Positions 1 to 6,512 are shown, counted from the first letter of the stretch. The stretch: DNA of 8,604 nt from Acidobacteriota bacterium (GCA_003131985.1 PKWH01000190.1:3589-12192), one strand, 5' to 3'. A program made the numbers and translations. Notes: generated from the sequence alone by a model not told the origin.

Positions 1-13
1 TTTCAGGCTAAGC

Positions 14-1327
14 CTAACCGAAAGCGTCGAGTAGCCTGTTGATCGTTTTGTTCAAATCTTTGTCGGACTGCCGCAGATTAGAAATCTTGTTAATCGAATG
101 CAGGACTGTGGTGTGATGCTTGCCGCCGAATTGACGGCCGATTTCCGGGAGCGACGCCGAGGTGAGTTGTTTCACCAGGAACATGGCGACCTGGCGCGGA
201 AACGCGATTTGTTTCGAGTTGCTGCGCACTTTCAAATCCTGAGCGCGCAGGCCGAAATGTTCGCCCACACGCTTCTGAATCTGCTCGATGGTGACTTTCT
301 TATCCTGAGTCTCGATGATATTTTTCAATACTTGCTGGGCCGTCGGGAGATTGATCACCGCTCCGGTGAGCGAAGCGTAGGCCATCAGGCGGATCAGGGC
401 ACCTTCGAGCTCGCGGACATTGGATTTAATGGCGCGTGCGATGTATTCGGCGACGTCATCGGGGACCTGTACCCGCTCGCTTTCCGCTTTTTTCTGCAAG
501 ATGGCGATCTTGGTCTCCAGGTCGGGCGGCTGGATGTCCGCGATGAGGCCCCACTCGAACCGCGAGCGCAGACGTTCCTCAATGGAAGAAATTTCCTTGG
601 GCGGGCAATCGGAAGAAATCACGATCTGTTTTTGCTGGTCGTAGAGCGCGTTGAAGGTATGAAAAAATTCTTCCTGTGTGCGTTCGCGGGTGGCGATGAA
701 CTGAATATCGTCCACCATCAGAACGTCCATATTGCGGAAGCGATCGCGGAAGGCAGCCATGCGCTCCAAACGAATGGACGCGATTACTTCGTTCGTAAAT
801 TTTTCGGCGCTAATGTAGGTGAGGCGCAGGGAAGGATTGCGGCGTTTGAGTGTGTGGCCAATAGCCTGCATTAAATGGGTTTTGCCGAGTCCCACTCCGC
901 CATACAGGAAAAGCGGGTTGTAGGATTTCGAGGGCTGTTCGGCCACGGCCATGGCTGCGGCGTGGGCGAATTGGTTCGAAGCGCCGACGATGAAGGACTC
1001 AAAGGTGTAGCGCGGGTTCAACTGGTGAGCAGCCGAATCAAAATCAAGCTTGGCTTGAGGAGACGGCGGCGCGTTTGCCGATGAATGTTCCGATTCGGCG
1101 CAAACATATTCGAGCTGCAGTTGCGGACGCCCTAATTCGGTGACGACCGCTTGCAGGAGCTGCCCATAAGTTTCCGTCAATCGTTTGCAAAACAGCCGGG
1201 TGGGAACGCGAATAATCAGCCGATCCTCTTCGGCGCGCTCGAGACGGGTGGGACGAAACCAGGTAGCGAAACTGTGAGGATTTACGCGGCGTTCCGAGTG
1301 TTGAAGGATCTTATCCCAGAGGTTCAT
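14..1327 (-). CDS. dnaA: Chromosomal replication initiator protein DnaA
   Basis: DnaA is the AAA+ ATPase that binds DnaA boxes at oriC, melts the adjacent AT-rich DNA and helps load the replicative helicase; it also usually represses its own gene. All four family domains are visible in 437 residues: domain I (about 1-68, with the W..FRP motif near 23-26), a short variable linker (about 75-105), the AAA+ core and domain IV. The core carries Walker A GGVGLGKT (143-150), Walker B VLMVDDIQF (202-210) with D206/D207, the box VII segment ERLRSRFEWG (251-260) and a sensor II RELEG (305-309). Domain IV ends with the helix-turn-helix signature FGGKHHTTVLH (400-410), where E. coli has GGRDHTTV, so the aspartate is a histidine. 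The ATG at 1325-1327 is preceded by AAAGGG (1340-1345), 12 nt upstream, which overlaps a DnaA-box-like site. The protein looks complete and in the usual size range. The identification is secure. Confidence 0.98.
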   Translation of the reverse strand: MNLWDKILQHSERRVNPHSFATWFRPTRLERAEEDRLIIRVPTRLFCKRLTETYGQLLQAVVTELGRPQLQLEYVCAESEHSSANAPPSPQAKLDFDSAAHQLNPRYTFESFIVGASNQFAHAAAMAVAEQPSKSYNPLFLYGGVGLGKTHLMQAIGHTLKRRNPSLRLTYISAEKFTNEVIASIRLERMAAFRDRFRNMDVLMVDDIQFIATRERTQEEFFHTFNALYDQQKQIVISSDCPPKEISSIEERLRSRFEWGLIADIQPPDLETKIAILQKKAESERVQVPDDVAEYIARAIKSNVRELEGALIRLMAYASLTGAVINLPTAQQVLKNIIETQDKKVTIEQIQKRVGEHFGLRAQDLKVRSNSKQIAFPRQVAMFLVKQLTSASLPEIGRQFGGKHHTTVLHSINKISNLRQSDKDLNKTINRLLDAFG

Positions 1328-1342
1328 CGAGCGAATTTACCC

Positions 1343-1382
1343 TTTGCCACAATTTCCACCACTGTGGAAATATTGTGGAAAT
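1343..1382. promoter_or_regulatory. DnaA-box-like cluster next to the dnaA start
   Basis: Four 9-mers resemble the TTWTNCACA box: TTTGCCACA (1343-1351, plus), ATTTCCACC (1352-1360, plus), and two identical TGTGGAAAT copies (1363-1371 and 1374-1382), which are ATTTCCACA on the minus strand. The second and third form an inverted repeat, ATTTCCAC/GTGGAAAT, around a 4-bp centre. Starts are 9, 11 and 11 bp apart, close to one helical turn. The cluster begins 15 bp from the dnaA start codon and overlaps its ribosome-binding site, so bound DnaA would be placed to repress dnaA as well as act at the origin. The matches are seen directly; the function is inferred. Confidence 0.6.
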
Positions 1383-1433
1383 CCCCCAACCACGCCGGCG
1401 GGATACTTTTTGTCTTTGTCCTTCAGGTCCGCT

Positions 1434-1459
1434 GTCACGGGACGCGCCCCGCGTCACGG
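1434..1459. repeat. GC-rich palindrome between GTCACGG direct repeats
   Basis: The perfect inverted repeat GACGCG-CCC-CGCGTC (1441-1455) is flanked and overlapped by two copies of GTCACGG (1434-1440 and 1453-1459). It lies between the two DnaA-box clusters. It could be a protein-binding site or a hairpin in the dnaA leader transcript. No regulator can be named from the sequence. Confidence 0.4.
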
Positions 1460-1480
1460 CGTCTCATGAGTGCACGAAAG

Positions 1481-1489
1481 ATTTGCACA
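1481..1489 (+). promoter_or_regulatory. Isolated DnaA-box-like 9-mer ATTTGCACA
   Basis: ATTTGCACA differs from TTWTNCACA only at position 1 and recurs exactly as the first element of the cluster at 1553-1592, in the same orientation, 72 bp away. On its own it would be weak evidence; its identity to a cluster member and its location between the clusters make it plausible. Confidence 0.4.
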
Positions 1490-1505
1490 GGAGAAGCGAG
1501 CGGGG

Positions 1506-1534
1506 ATTTTGCCTAATCGCGACGCAGGTAGCAA
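1506..1534 (-). promoter_or_regulatory. Candidate sigma-70-like dnaA promoter
   Basis: On the minus strand TTGCTA (1529-1534) and CAAAAT (1506-1511) are separated by 17 bp, each with four of six consensus matches. Transcription would start near 1499 and give a leader of about 170 nt that passes the GC palindrome and the gene-proximal box cluster. It sits between the isolated box at 1481 and the cluster at 1553, so DnaA binding could affect it. Other weak promoters in the region are possible. Confidence 0.3.
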
Positions 1535-1552
1535 GAGAAAATTGAGCAGAGT

Positions 1553-1592
1553 ATTTGCACAGACTTCACAAAATGTTCACAGCTTTTCCACA
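1553..1592 (+). promoter_or_regulatory. DnaA-box-like array beside the AT-rich block
   Basis: Four same-direction 9-mers all end in CACA: ATTTGCACA (1553-1561), GACTTCACA (1562-1570), ATGTTCACA (1573-1581) and TTTTCCACA (1584-1592). The last fits TTWTNCACA perfectly; the first has one mismatch and the middle two are weak (three and two mismatches). The strongest box is nearest the AT-rich block and only 4 bp from it, the arrangement expected where a DnaA filament nucleates and grows into the unwinding element. The 9-11-11 start spacing matches the other cluster. Confidence 0.55.
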
Positions 1593-1596
1593 GCTG

Positions 1597-1670
1597 ATTT
1601 TTTAGTTGATTCCTGAAAAAATCTCATAACGAATTATTTTACAGGATTTTACTTCCCAGAAATATTTATT
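1597..1670. other. Candidate DNA unwinding element
   Basis: A hand count gives 17 G or C in 74 bases (77% A+T), in strong contrast with the GC-rich genes on both sides. It contains runs of six T, six A and the tract AATATTTATT (1661-1670). It lies immediately next to the box array at 1553-1592, where origin melting would be expected. The composition is seen directly; the melting role is inferred from position. Confidence 0.5.
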
Positions 1671-1703
1671 GGCGAAGCGCCGCAAGCATCCGGAGAAATC
1701 CGG
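1671..1703 (-). terminator. Two small hairpins after the phosphodiesterase gene
   Basis: Two short perfect inverted repeats lie between the phosphodiesterase stop codon and the AT-rich block: CCGGA-GAAA-TCCGG (1690-1703) and GGCG-AAG-CGCC (1671-1681). Read on the minus strand, the second is followed by AATAAATATTT rather than a clean U tract, so a classical intrinsic terminator is not established. They could still weaken read-through from the upstream gene into the origin. Confidence 0.27.
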
Positions 1704-1731
1704 TGGCTTTCTGCGAGGTGCATTTCGGATT

Positions 1732-2514
1732 TCAGTCGAGCCGGAAGGCGACACGTTCGATGGAGAGAGCGCGGCCGCTAGCTTCATCGACTTCGATCTG
1801 AACCGTATTCATCTGGATATCGCCTTCGGCGACGGCAAATTTCGCGGGCATTTGATCCAGGAATCGTTGCAGCACGCCTTGTTTCTCCATTCCAATCACA
1901 GAGTCGTGAGGGCCCGTCATGCCGACATCGGTGATGTAGGCGGTGCCACCAGGCAGAACGCGCTGATCGGCGGTGGCCACGTGCGTGTGCGTGCCGAGCA
2001 CGGCGGAAACTTTCCCGGCGAGATACCAACCCATGGCTTGTTTTTCGGAAGTGGCCTCTGCGTGCATGTCCACAACAATCACTTTGACATCGGAAGGAAG
2101 CTTTGCAAGCTCGCGCTCTGCGGTGCGAAACGGATCGTCCAGTGCGATCATGAACGTGCGGCCTTGAAGATCCAGCACGGCGTAACCCGCGCCATCTTTG
2201 GTGTGTCCGACGTAGGACCCCTTCCCCGGCGAGCCTTCGGGGAAATTTGCCGGGCGAATCAGCCGCGGTTCGTGCGGGAAGAAATCTATAATTTCTTTAC
2301 GATCCCACACATGATTTCCGCCAGTGATAACCTGCACGCCGCAGGCGAATAATTCTTCGGCGATGCGCGGTGTGATTCCGAAACCGGAAGCGGAATTTTC
2401 TCCATTGGCGATGCAGAGATCAATCTTGCGCTGCGCCAGGATATCCGCAAGGCGGTCGTGAACGATCTTGCGTCCCGGCGAGCCGACGATATCTCCGATG
2501 AAAAGTATCCTCAA
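1732..2514 (-). CDS. ymdB: YmdB/TIGR00282-family metallophosphoesterase
   Basis: This is a cytoplasmic dinuclear-metal phosphoesterase of the TIGR00282 family, whose best-studied member, B. subtilis YmdB, hydrolyses 2',3'-cyclic nucleotides and affects biofilm and motility decisions. In 260 residues the metal-site motifs appear in order: GDIVG (7-11, D8), NGENSASG (37-44, E39 and N40), GGNHVWD (65-71, N67 and H68), DMHAEATSEK (149-158, H151) and GTHTHVATAD (174-183, H176 and H178), followed by DVGMTGP (196-202). No family residue I expect is missing. The start is TTG (2512-2514): AAAGG (2521-2525) lies 6 nt upstream and no in-frame ATG precedes it nearby. In Firmicutes the gene often neighbours ribonuclease Y; here it reads toward the origin and dnaA instead. 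The exact substrate in this organism is not shown by sequence. Confidence 0.94.
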   Translation of the reverse strand: MRILFIGDIVGSPGRKIVHDRLADILAQRKIDLCIANGENSASGFGITPRIAEELFACGVQVITGGNHVWDRKEIIDFFPHEPRLIRPANFPEGSPGKGSYVGHTKDGAGYAVLDLQGRTFMIALDDPFRTAERELAKLPSDVKVIVVDMHAEATSEKQAMGWYLAGKVSAVLGTHTHVATADQRVLPGGTAYITDVGMTGPHDSVIGMEKQGVLQRFLDQMPAKFAVAEGDIQMNTVQIEVDEASGRALSIERVAFRLD

Positions 2515-2520
2515 AACGGG

Positions 2521-2525
2521 CCTTT
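2521..2525 (-). promoter_or_regulatory. Ribosome-binding site fixing the TTG start
   Basis: AAAGG on the minus strand is 6 nt upstream of the TTG at 2512-2514. The TTG codon leads directly into the conserved R-I-L-F-I-G-D beginning of the family, so this pair decides the start. Confidence 0.7.
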
Positions 2526-2746
2526 CTTGGCGAAAATCGAATTCGTGAGGAGCGGTCCACTCCGCCGTGCGAGCTAGGCCCTGAACCCCACGAATAGGTG
2601 GGTGCCCTGCGCCTGCTTTGAGGCTATCCAGCTAACCGAGGCCAGCGGACGGCGCAAGGGCAGGACGACGCGGGCTCCCTGGGATCCAGTGTTGGTTCAA
2701 ATAGGCTTTCGCGCGACACCTGCGTCGCAGGCCTACTCCACACCTA

Positions 2747-2755
2747 ATTGTATCA
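2747..2755 (-). promoter_or_regulatory. Candidate extended -10 promoter for the phosphodiesterase gene
   Basis: On the minus strand the sequence TGATACAAT is an extended -10 element (TGn plus TACAAT, five of six consensus matches). No good -35 stands at 16-18 bp; TTGCCT lies only 13 bp upstream. Transcription would begin near 2740, about 225 nt before the TTG start. Confidence 0.35.
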
Positions 2756-2809
2756 GGAAATTCGAAGGCAACGATTCCGGGAGCATGCGACCCAGCAGAG
2801 GGACTCCGT

Positions 2810-5800
2810 TTAGAAAAAGAATTTCATTCCCAGCTGCACGAGTCTGGGCGAGGCGGCATTGATGACTTGGCCAAAGGTTGAACTGCTGATATTTCCGTCA
2901 ACCGCTTGCGGGCCGAAAAACTGGGCATGGTTGAAAGCGTTGAAAGCTTCCAGCCGGAACTGCAGAGATTTTGATTCTGTCAGCTTCACGTTCTTGAGCA
3001 GAGCCATATCGTAGTTATCCATTCCGGGGCCGTAGAAAAAGCGCCGTTTGGAGGTGCCAGGAGTGCCTAGCGCGTTCTCGCTGAAGAGCGCGGTGTTGAA
3101 ATAATTGGCGCCGTTCCGCGGATTCTTATTCAGACTCAAAGGGCCGGGTGTAAAGTCCGGTTCATCGACGCCAAAATTATTGACGCCGTTCGGTTCGGAT
3201 CCCAGCAGCGAATTGTCTCCCAAATTCACCAGCGTGACGGGAAGGCCGCTGCTAAAGCGGGTGATGCCGGAGACTTCCCAGCCTTCGGTCCAGCGATTCG
3301 GAGCGCGGAATAGACGTTCGAAGGGAATCCGGTAGCTATAGCTCACCACAAAATTGTGCTTCACATCGAACGCGGAGAGCGCTCTGCTGAGCGCCGGATC
3401 GATCGGATTCACCTCTTCGCCCAGGCTGGAGGACTGGTCCTGAGATTTGCTGTAGGTATATCCAGCCAGGATGTTCAAGCGTCCGCTAGTGTGGTTCAGG
3501 ATGATTTGCAGCGCGTTGTAGTTGGAATTGCCGATGGTAGCTTGGTTGGCATTGCTGCCGAAATTTGATCCCAATGGCTCTCGTGTGCCGTGGAAGACTT
3601 GACCCGTGGAGGTGGTGTAGGTGGTGTCTTCGCCGAAGGGGCCGCATGGAGTTTGGGACGGGCTTGTGGGGGCCAGATTGGCTGGATTGCTCAGAAACAA
3701 GCATAGCGCGGGGTCGCCGGGGTTGGCTTCTTCAAGCACCAGAAGACGATGAGCCTGTGTGCCGACGTAATTCACGCTGAGTACAGTGTTGGTTCCAAAC
3801 CCGCGCTGCAGCGAGAGCATGTAGTCCTCAGTGTAGGGAATGCGGTTGGTGGTGAGATAGTTTGGAAGCCCCGTGATGGGTTCGAACTGCGCCCAGTCGA
3901 CGTTGGGATCAGGATGCTTGGCTGATGAGTTTAACGGTGCGAGCGTCACCGGAAAAACCTGGCCAAGATTCTGGCCGCTCGATGCGGTGATAAACGGAGT
4001 GGCAAAGAGCGGCGGAGCAGGGCTAGTGTATGTGGTTCCGTAAGGAGCGTTGGCACTCATCACGCCAAGCGTGAGCGCTTCGATTGCTGTGTAGAACATG
4101 CCGAAGCTGGCTCGCACGCTCGTCTTGCCGGCGCCGCCGAGAATTTTGGCAAGCGGGCCATCCCCGGAAGCATTCGGCGAATAGGCGAGGCCAATGCGCG
4201 GAGCAAAATCTCGATTTCCAGGCGGTGCTAGAGTGCGCGGAACTCCCGGATCGGTCGGGTACAGGATGCCGGCGGGTGCGCCTGGAAAAACCACGGACTG
4301 CTTGCCCGCCTCGAATGTTGCGATCTGGTTAAACTTTTCGTACCAGGGCTCGATGCGGTCCCAGCGCAGACCGTAATTGAGAGTTAGATTCGGCTTCACT
4401 CGCCAACTATCCTGCGCGTAGAGACCCCCGTACTTGTTGCGGCCGTAAAAAGGCTGGAGCTGGCTTTGATTGTATTGGCTGGGAACTCCGAGCAGGAAGT
4501 CGGCAAAGTCCAACCCCGTCTCCGTTCCGAAAAACAGGAAGCTGCCATTAAATTGAGCGGTGGCGTTGACGTTGACCTGATCGTAATGGAATTCGCCGCC
4601 TATTTTGATGGTGTGAGCGCCCACGACTTTGGAAAAGTTGTCGAGAACCTGAAAAGTGTTGTTGAACTGCTTCAGCTCATTTGTGTTGGTCCCGAATGTA
4701 AAGCTATTGAAGCCGACACTCTCCACGCCTTCCGTTTTTGGCGACAACGGCACGATGCCAGGAGTTCCCGGGCCCACGGTGAAACCCTGGGACGCGAGGC
4801 TCACGCCAACTCCTCCCACCGGTTTGCCCAGGTCGTTCGCATCGCGCAGATAGCTGAGGCGGAATTCATTGACTGCCGTCGTGCCCAGCGTTTTCGTGTC
4901 ACCAAGGTCAAGCAACTGCGCGCGGCCGGAGTAGAGTGCGTTGAAACCCGGAACATTCGCTCCGCCCTGTGCCACCGGGTAAGGATTGTTTTGGGCCCAG
5001 TCGTCCAGAAAATAATATGCGGACAGCAAACCCCAGCGCGTGTTGGCATCCAGCCGGTAGGAACCTTTATCGTCCCGCAGCGTCTGATTGAAGGCTGAGC
5101 TCGAAAACGTGTCGTCCACATTATTGGGTTTTGGAATGTATTGCAGAAGGGCTATTGCGGGAGCGGACCATGCGCTTTGCGGAATCAATCCGGTAGGAAA
5201 GACGCTGGCGTAAGGCTCGCCCGGCGAAACCGGATGGCCCAACACATTGGATAAATGATCGGCCCAAGATTGGCCGGTCACGGTCCCGGGCAGCGAACCG
5301 ACCTGTCCGGATCGCTCCTGCAAAGATGGAACGGAAATTTTTCCGGTATCTATTCCTTGGGTTGAACGAGTGCCTTGATAGTCCGTAAAGAAGAATATTT
5401 TATTCTTTCGAATCGGCCCGCCGAACGTTCCACCGAATTGGTTTTGGTCGAATTTGCCGCGCGTGGGCGAAAAGAAATTGCGCGCATCGAGGTTCGTGTT
5501 ACGCAGGAATTCGAAGGCGTCTCCATGAAATGCGTTGGTTCCGGATTTGGTGACTACGTTAATTTGGCCTCCGCTGAATTCTCCATATTCCGCGTCGAAA
5601 TTACTGGTGAGAATCCGGAACTCGGAGATGGAATCCAGGTTGGGGATGATGGCCGTGCCCATGTTGACGTCTTCTTCGACGTCGCTTCCGTTCACGATGA
5701 AGGCATTTGCGAACTCCCGCTGGCCGTTAATGGAAATGGTTCCGGGATTCAAATCGCCGGAGGGAGCGAGTGCGCTGGCACCCACGTCCTGGACTGTTTC

Positions 5801-6367
5801 AGGCGTGATGGAAGTGACCGGAGCTACGCCGGGCTGCAGTGACAGCAGATCCGTATAACTGCGGCCGTTTAGCGGCACAGAGGTCATCTGTGCCCCGGTA
5901 ATGACTTCACCCAGCTGGCTGCTAGCGGTCTCCACATGAGCAGCGGTGTCCGTGACTGAAACGGTGTCGTTCTTTTCACCGACCTCGAGAACCGGATCGA
6001 TCAGCAGCGCGTTATTCACATCAATCACGACACCAGCGCGTTTATAGGGTTTGAAACCGGATTGCGAAACCGTGAGGTTGTAACGGCCGACGGGAAGGTT
6101 GAGGAACGAATAGGCGCCTTTGTCATCGGTTGAGACTGTCTGTGCAACTCCCGTGTCGGTATTTGTCACCGTGACGGTGGCTTTCGACACAACGGCCCCG
6201 CTGGAATCTTTCACTGTGCCGGAAATATTTCCTCCCACGCCGGCCCAGGCCACGAAGGCGAGGCACGGAATGAGCGCGAGGAGCAAAAGAAAGCGGAAGC
6301 TACTGGATCGATCTCTTCGAAGGAAGTGTTCCGTCGTAGGTACAGACTGTATTGGTTTTTTCCCCAC
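2810..6367 (-). CDS. TonB-dependent receptor, Oar-like, with carboxypeptidase-regulatory-like domain
   Basis: This is a large outer-membrane beta-barrel protein of the type that imports bulky ligands using TonB energy; the ligand cannot be read from the sequence. From the GTG start it has 1185 residues: a basic leader, a hydrophobic signal core (about 26-42, likely cleavage after AWA), a CarboxypepD_reg-like beta-sandwich (about 47-130, with GTVKDSSGAVV and YSFLNLPVGRYNLTV), a plug region (about 145-280, ending GGQINVVTKSGTN), then a barrel with NLTLNYGLRWDR (660-671) and PRIGLAY (723-729), finishing in the aromatic FF expected for barrel assembly. Start choice: GTG at 6365-6367 has GGAG 9 nt upstream, whereas the TTG at 6380-6382 (five residues longer, 1190 aa) lacks a good site. 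No ATG occurs before the signal core. The gene appears intact, has its own upstream promoter-like elements, and belongs to a family heavily duplicated in Acidobacteriota, often with roles in polysaccharide or peptide use. Confidence 0.93.
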   Translation of the reverse strand: MGKKPIQSVPTTEHFLRRDRSSSFRFLLLLALIPCLAFVAWAGVGGNISGTVKDSSGAVVSKATVTVTNTDTGVAQTVSTDDKGAYSFLNLPVGRYNLTVSQSGFKPYKRAGVVIDVNNALLIDPVLEVGEKNDTVSVTDTAAHVETASSQLGEVITGAQMTSVPLNGRSYTDLLSLQPGVAPVTSITPETVQDVGASALAPSGDLNPGTISINGQREFANAFIVNGSDVEEDVNMGTAIIPNLDSISEFRILTSNFDAEYGEFSGGQINVVTKSGTNAFHGDAFEFLRNTNLDARNFFSPTRGKFDQNQFGGTFGGPIRKNKIFFFTDYQGTRSTQGIDTGKISVPSLQERSGQVGSLPGTVTGQSWADHLSNVLGHPVSPGEPYASVFPTGLIPQSAWSAPAIALLQYIPKPNNVDDTFSSSAFNQTLRDDKGSYRLDANTRWGLLSAYYFLDDWAQNNPYPVAQGGANVPGFNALYSGRAQLLDLGDTKTLGTTAVNEFRLSYLRDANDLGKPVGGVGVSLASQGFTVGPGTPGIVPLSPKTEGVESVGFNSFTFGTNTNELKQFNNTFQVLDNFSKVVGAHTIKIGGEFHYDQVNVNATAQFNGSFLFFGTETGLDFADFLLGVPSQYNQSQLQPFYGRNKYGGLYAQDSWRVKPNLTLNYGLRWDRIEPWYEKFNQIATFEAGKQSVVFPGAPAGILYPTDPGVPRTLAPPGNRDFAPRIGLAYSPNASGDGPLAKILGGAGKTSVRASFGMFYTAIEALTLGVMSANAPYGTTYTSPAPPLFATPFITASSGQNLGQVFPVTLAPLNSSAKHPDPNVDWAQFEPITGLPNYLTTNRIPYTEDYMLSLQRGFGTNTVLSVNYVGTQAHRLLVLEEANPGDPALCLFLSNPANLAPTSPSQTPCGPFGEDTTYTTSTGQVFHGTREPLGSNFGSNANQATIGNSNYNALQIILNHTSGRLNILAGYTYSKSQDQSSSLGEEVNPIDPALSRALSAFDVKHNFVVSYSYRIPFERLFRAPNRWTEGWEVSGITRFSSGLPVTLVNLGDNSLLGSEPNGVNNFGVDEPDFTPGPLSLNKNPRNGANYFNTALFSENALGTPGTSKRRFFYGPGMDNYDMALLKNVKLTESKSLQFRLEAFNAFNHAQFFGPQAVDGNISSSTFGQVINAASPRLVQLGMKFFF

Positions 6368-6376
6368 GAAAAATAT

Positions 6377-6380
6377 CTCC
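6377..6380 (-). promoter_or_regulatory. Ribosome-binding site favouring the receptor GTG start
   Basis: GGAG on the minus strand lies 9 nt before GTG at 6365-6367. The alternative TTG start (6380-6382) overlaps this site itself, and only a weak GGA lies before it. The shorter protein is therefore preferred; the mature protein is the same either way. Confidence 0.55.
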
Positions 6381-6449
6381 AAGATCCAATGGTGGCTGCC
6401 GCCGAAGTAGCTCTGCCGCGCTGCAGAAGATGAGAAGCGCAGGAGCTTC

Positions 6450-6491
6450 CAGTTGCAACTGATTTACAACTAGAGGACATTATTCCAGTTG
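6450..6491. promoter_or_regulatory. CAGTTG/CAACTG half-site cluster at the receptor promoter
   Basis: CAGTTGCAACTG (6450-6461) is a perfect 12-bp palindrome just downstream of the predicted transcription start. Further half-sites are CAACT (6467-6471) and CAGTTG (6486-6491), the latter lying between the -10 and -35 elements. The 9-mer TTCCAGTTG occurs twice (6447-6455 and 6483-6491). Placement over and just after the promoter suggests an operator for a repressor. The leader also has a GAAGC/GCTTC hairpin at 6434-6449. No regulator family is assigned. Confidence 0.45.
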
Positions 6492-6505
6492 ATACACGCT
6501 GTCAA
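6479..6505 (-). promoter_or_regulatory. Sigma-70-like promoter of the receptor gene
   Basis: On the minus strand a perfect TTGACA (6500-6505) is followed after 15 bp by AATAAT (6479-6484, five of six), which is preceded by TGG and so forms an extended -10. The alternative -10 TAATGT gives 17-bp spacing but only three matches. Transcription would start near 6472, leaving about 105 nt of leader. This is the strongest promoter-like sequence I found in the window. Confidence 0.6.
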
Positions 6506-6512
6506 GTAAGAA

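Larger units (their letters stand above)
1328..1731. other. Putative oriC and dnaA control region
   Basis: This 404-bp non-coding gap upstream of dnaA has the parts expected of a bacterial origin: DnaA-box-like 9-mers clustered at both ends (1343-1382 and 1553-1592), isolated boxes between them, a GC-rich palindrome at 1441-1455, and an AT-rich block at 1597-1670 directly beside the right-hand cluster. Origins are commonly found next to dnaA in bacteria, which supports the call. Against certainty: no box is the exact TTATCCACA, I see no clear run of DnaA-trio repeats beside the AT-rich block, and strand-skew reversal cannot be judged from this window. The region would also serve as promoter and autoregulatory site of dnaA. 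Confidence 0.58.
2515..2809. other. Repeat-rich gap, possible structured leader
   Basis: No convincing gene is present in these 295 bases between the receptor stop codon and the phosphodiesterase start. Several inverted repeats are seen: GCGG/CCGC (2552-2565), CCCAC-GAATAG-GTGGG (2587-2602), GCCCTGCGCC (2604-2613) pairing with 2651-2661 with one bulged A, and a nested structure at 2702-2735 with outer arms TAGGC/GCCTA and inner arms GCGAC/GTCGC, which also contains CCTGCG-T-CGCAGG (2719-2731). If the promoter at 2747-2755 is real, most of this is the 5' leader of the phosphodiesterase mRNA. It matches no riboswitch class I recognise, and none of the hairpins has a U tract. Confidence 0.4.

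Noticed and set aside
98..874. Plus-strand open frame of 258 codons, antisense to dnaA
   Set aside because: It lies entirely inside the secure dnaA gene on the other strand, has no recognisable motif, and is explained by GC-rich codon structure.
1151..1516. Plus-strand open frame crossing the dnaA start into the origin gap
   Set aside because: Half is antisense to dnaA and the rest is made of box repeats; no family resemblance.
1593..1620. DnaA-trio repeats next to the strongest box
   Set aside because: Only one TAG triplet (1603-1605) is present and no consecutive series follows.
1669..2352. Plus-strand open frame of 227 codons
   Set aside because: It is antisense to the phosphodiesterase gene, whose motifs are unambiguous; the product is low-complexity and unlike any family I know.
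2690..2735. GGTTCAAAT beside a stem-loop, reminiscent of a tRNA T arm
   Set aside because: No matching acceptor, D or anticodon arms can be drawn around it.
2602..2862. Plus-strand 86-codon frame starting at GTG
   Set aside because: No convincing ribosome-binding site, overlaps the receptor 3' end in antisense, and its sequence consists of the inverted repeats of the gap.
4466..5098. Plus-strand 210-codon frame inside the receptor gene
   Set aside because: Antisense shadow of an intact, well-supported gene; no domain motif.
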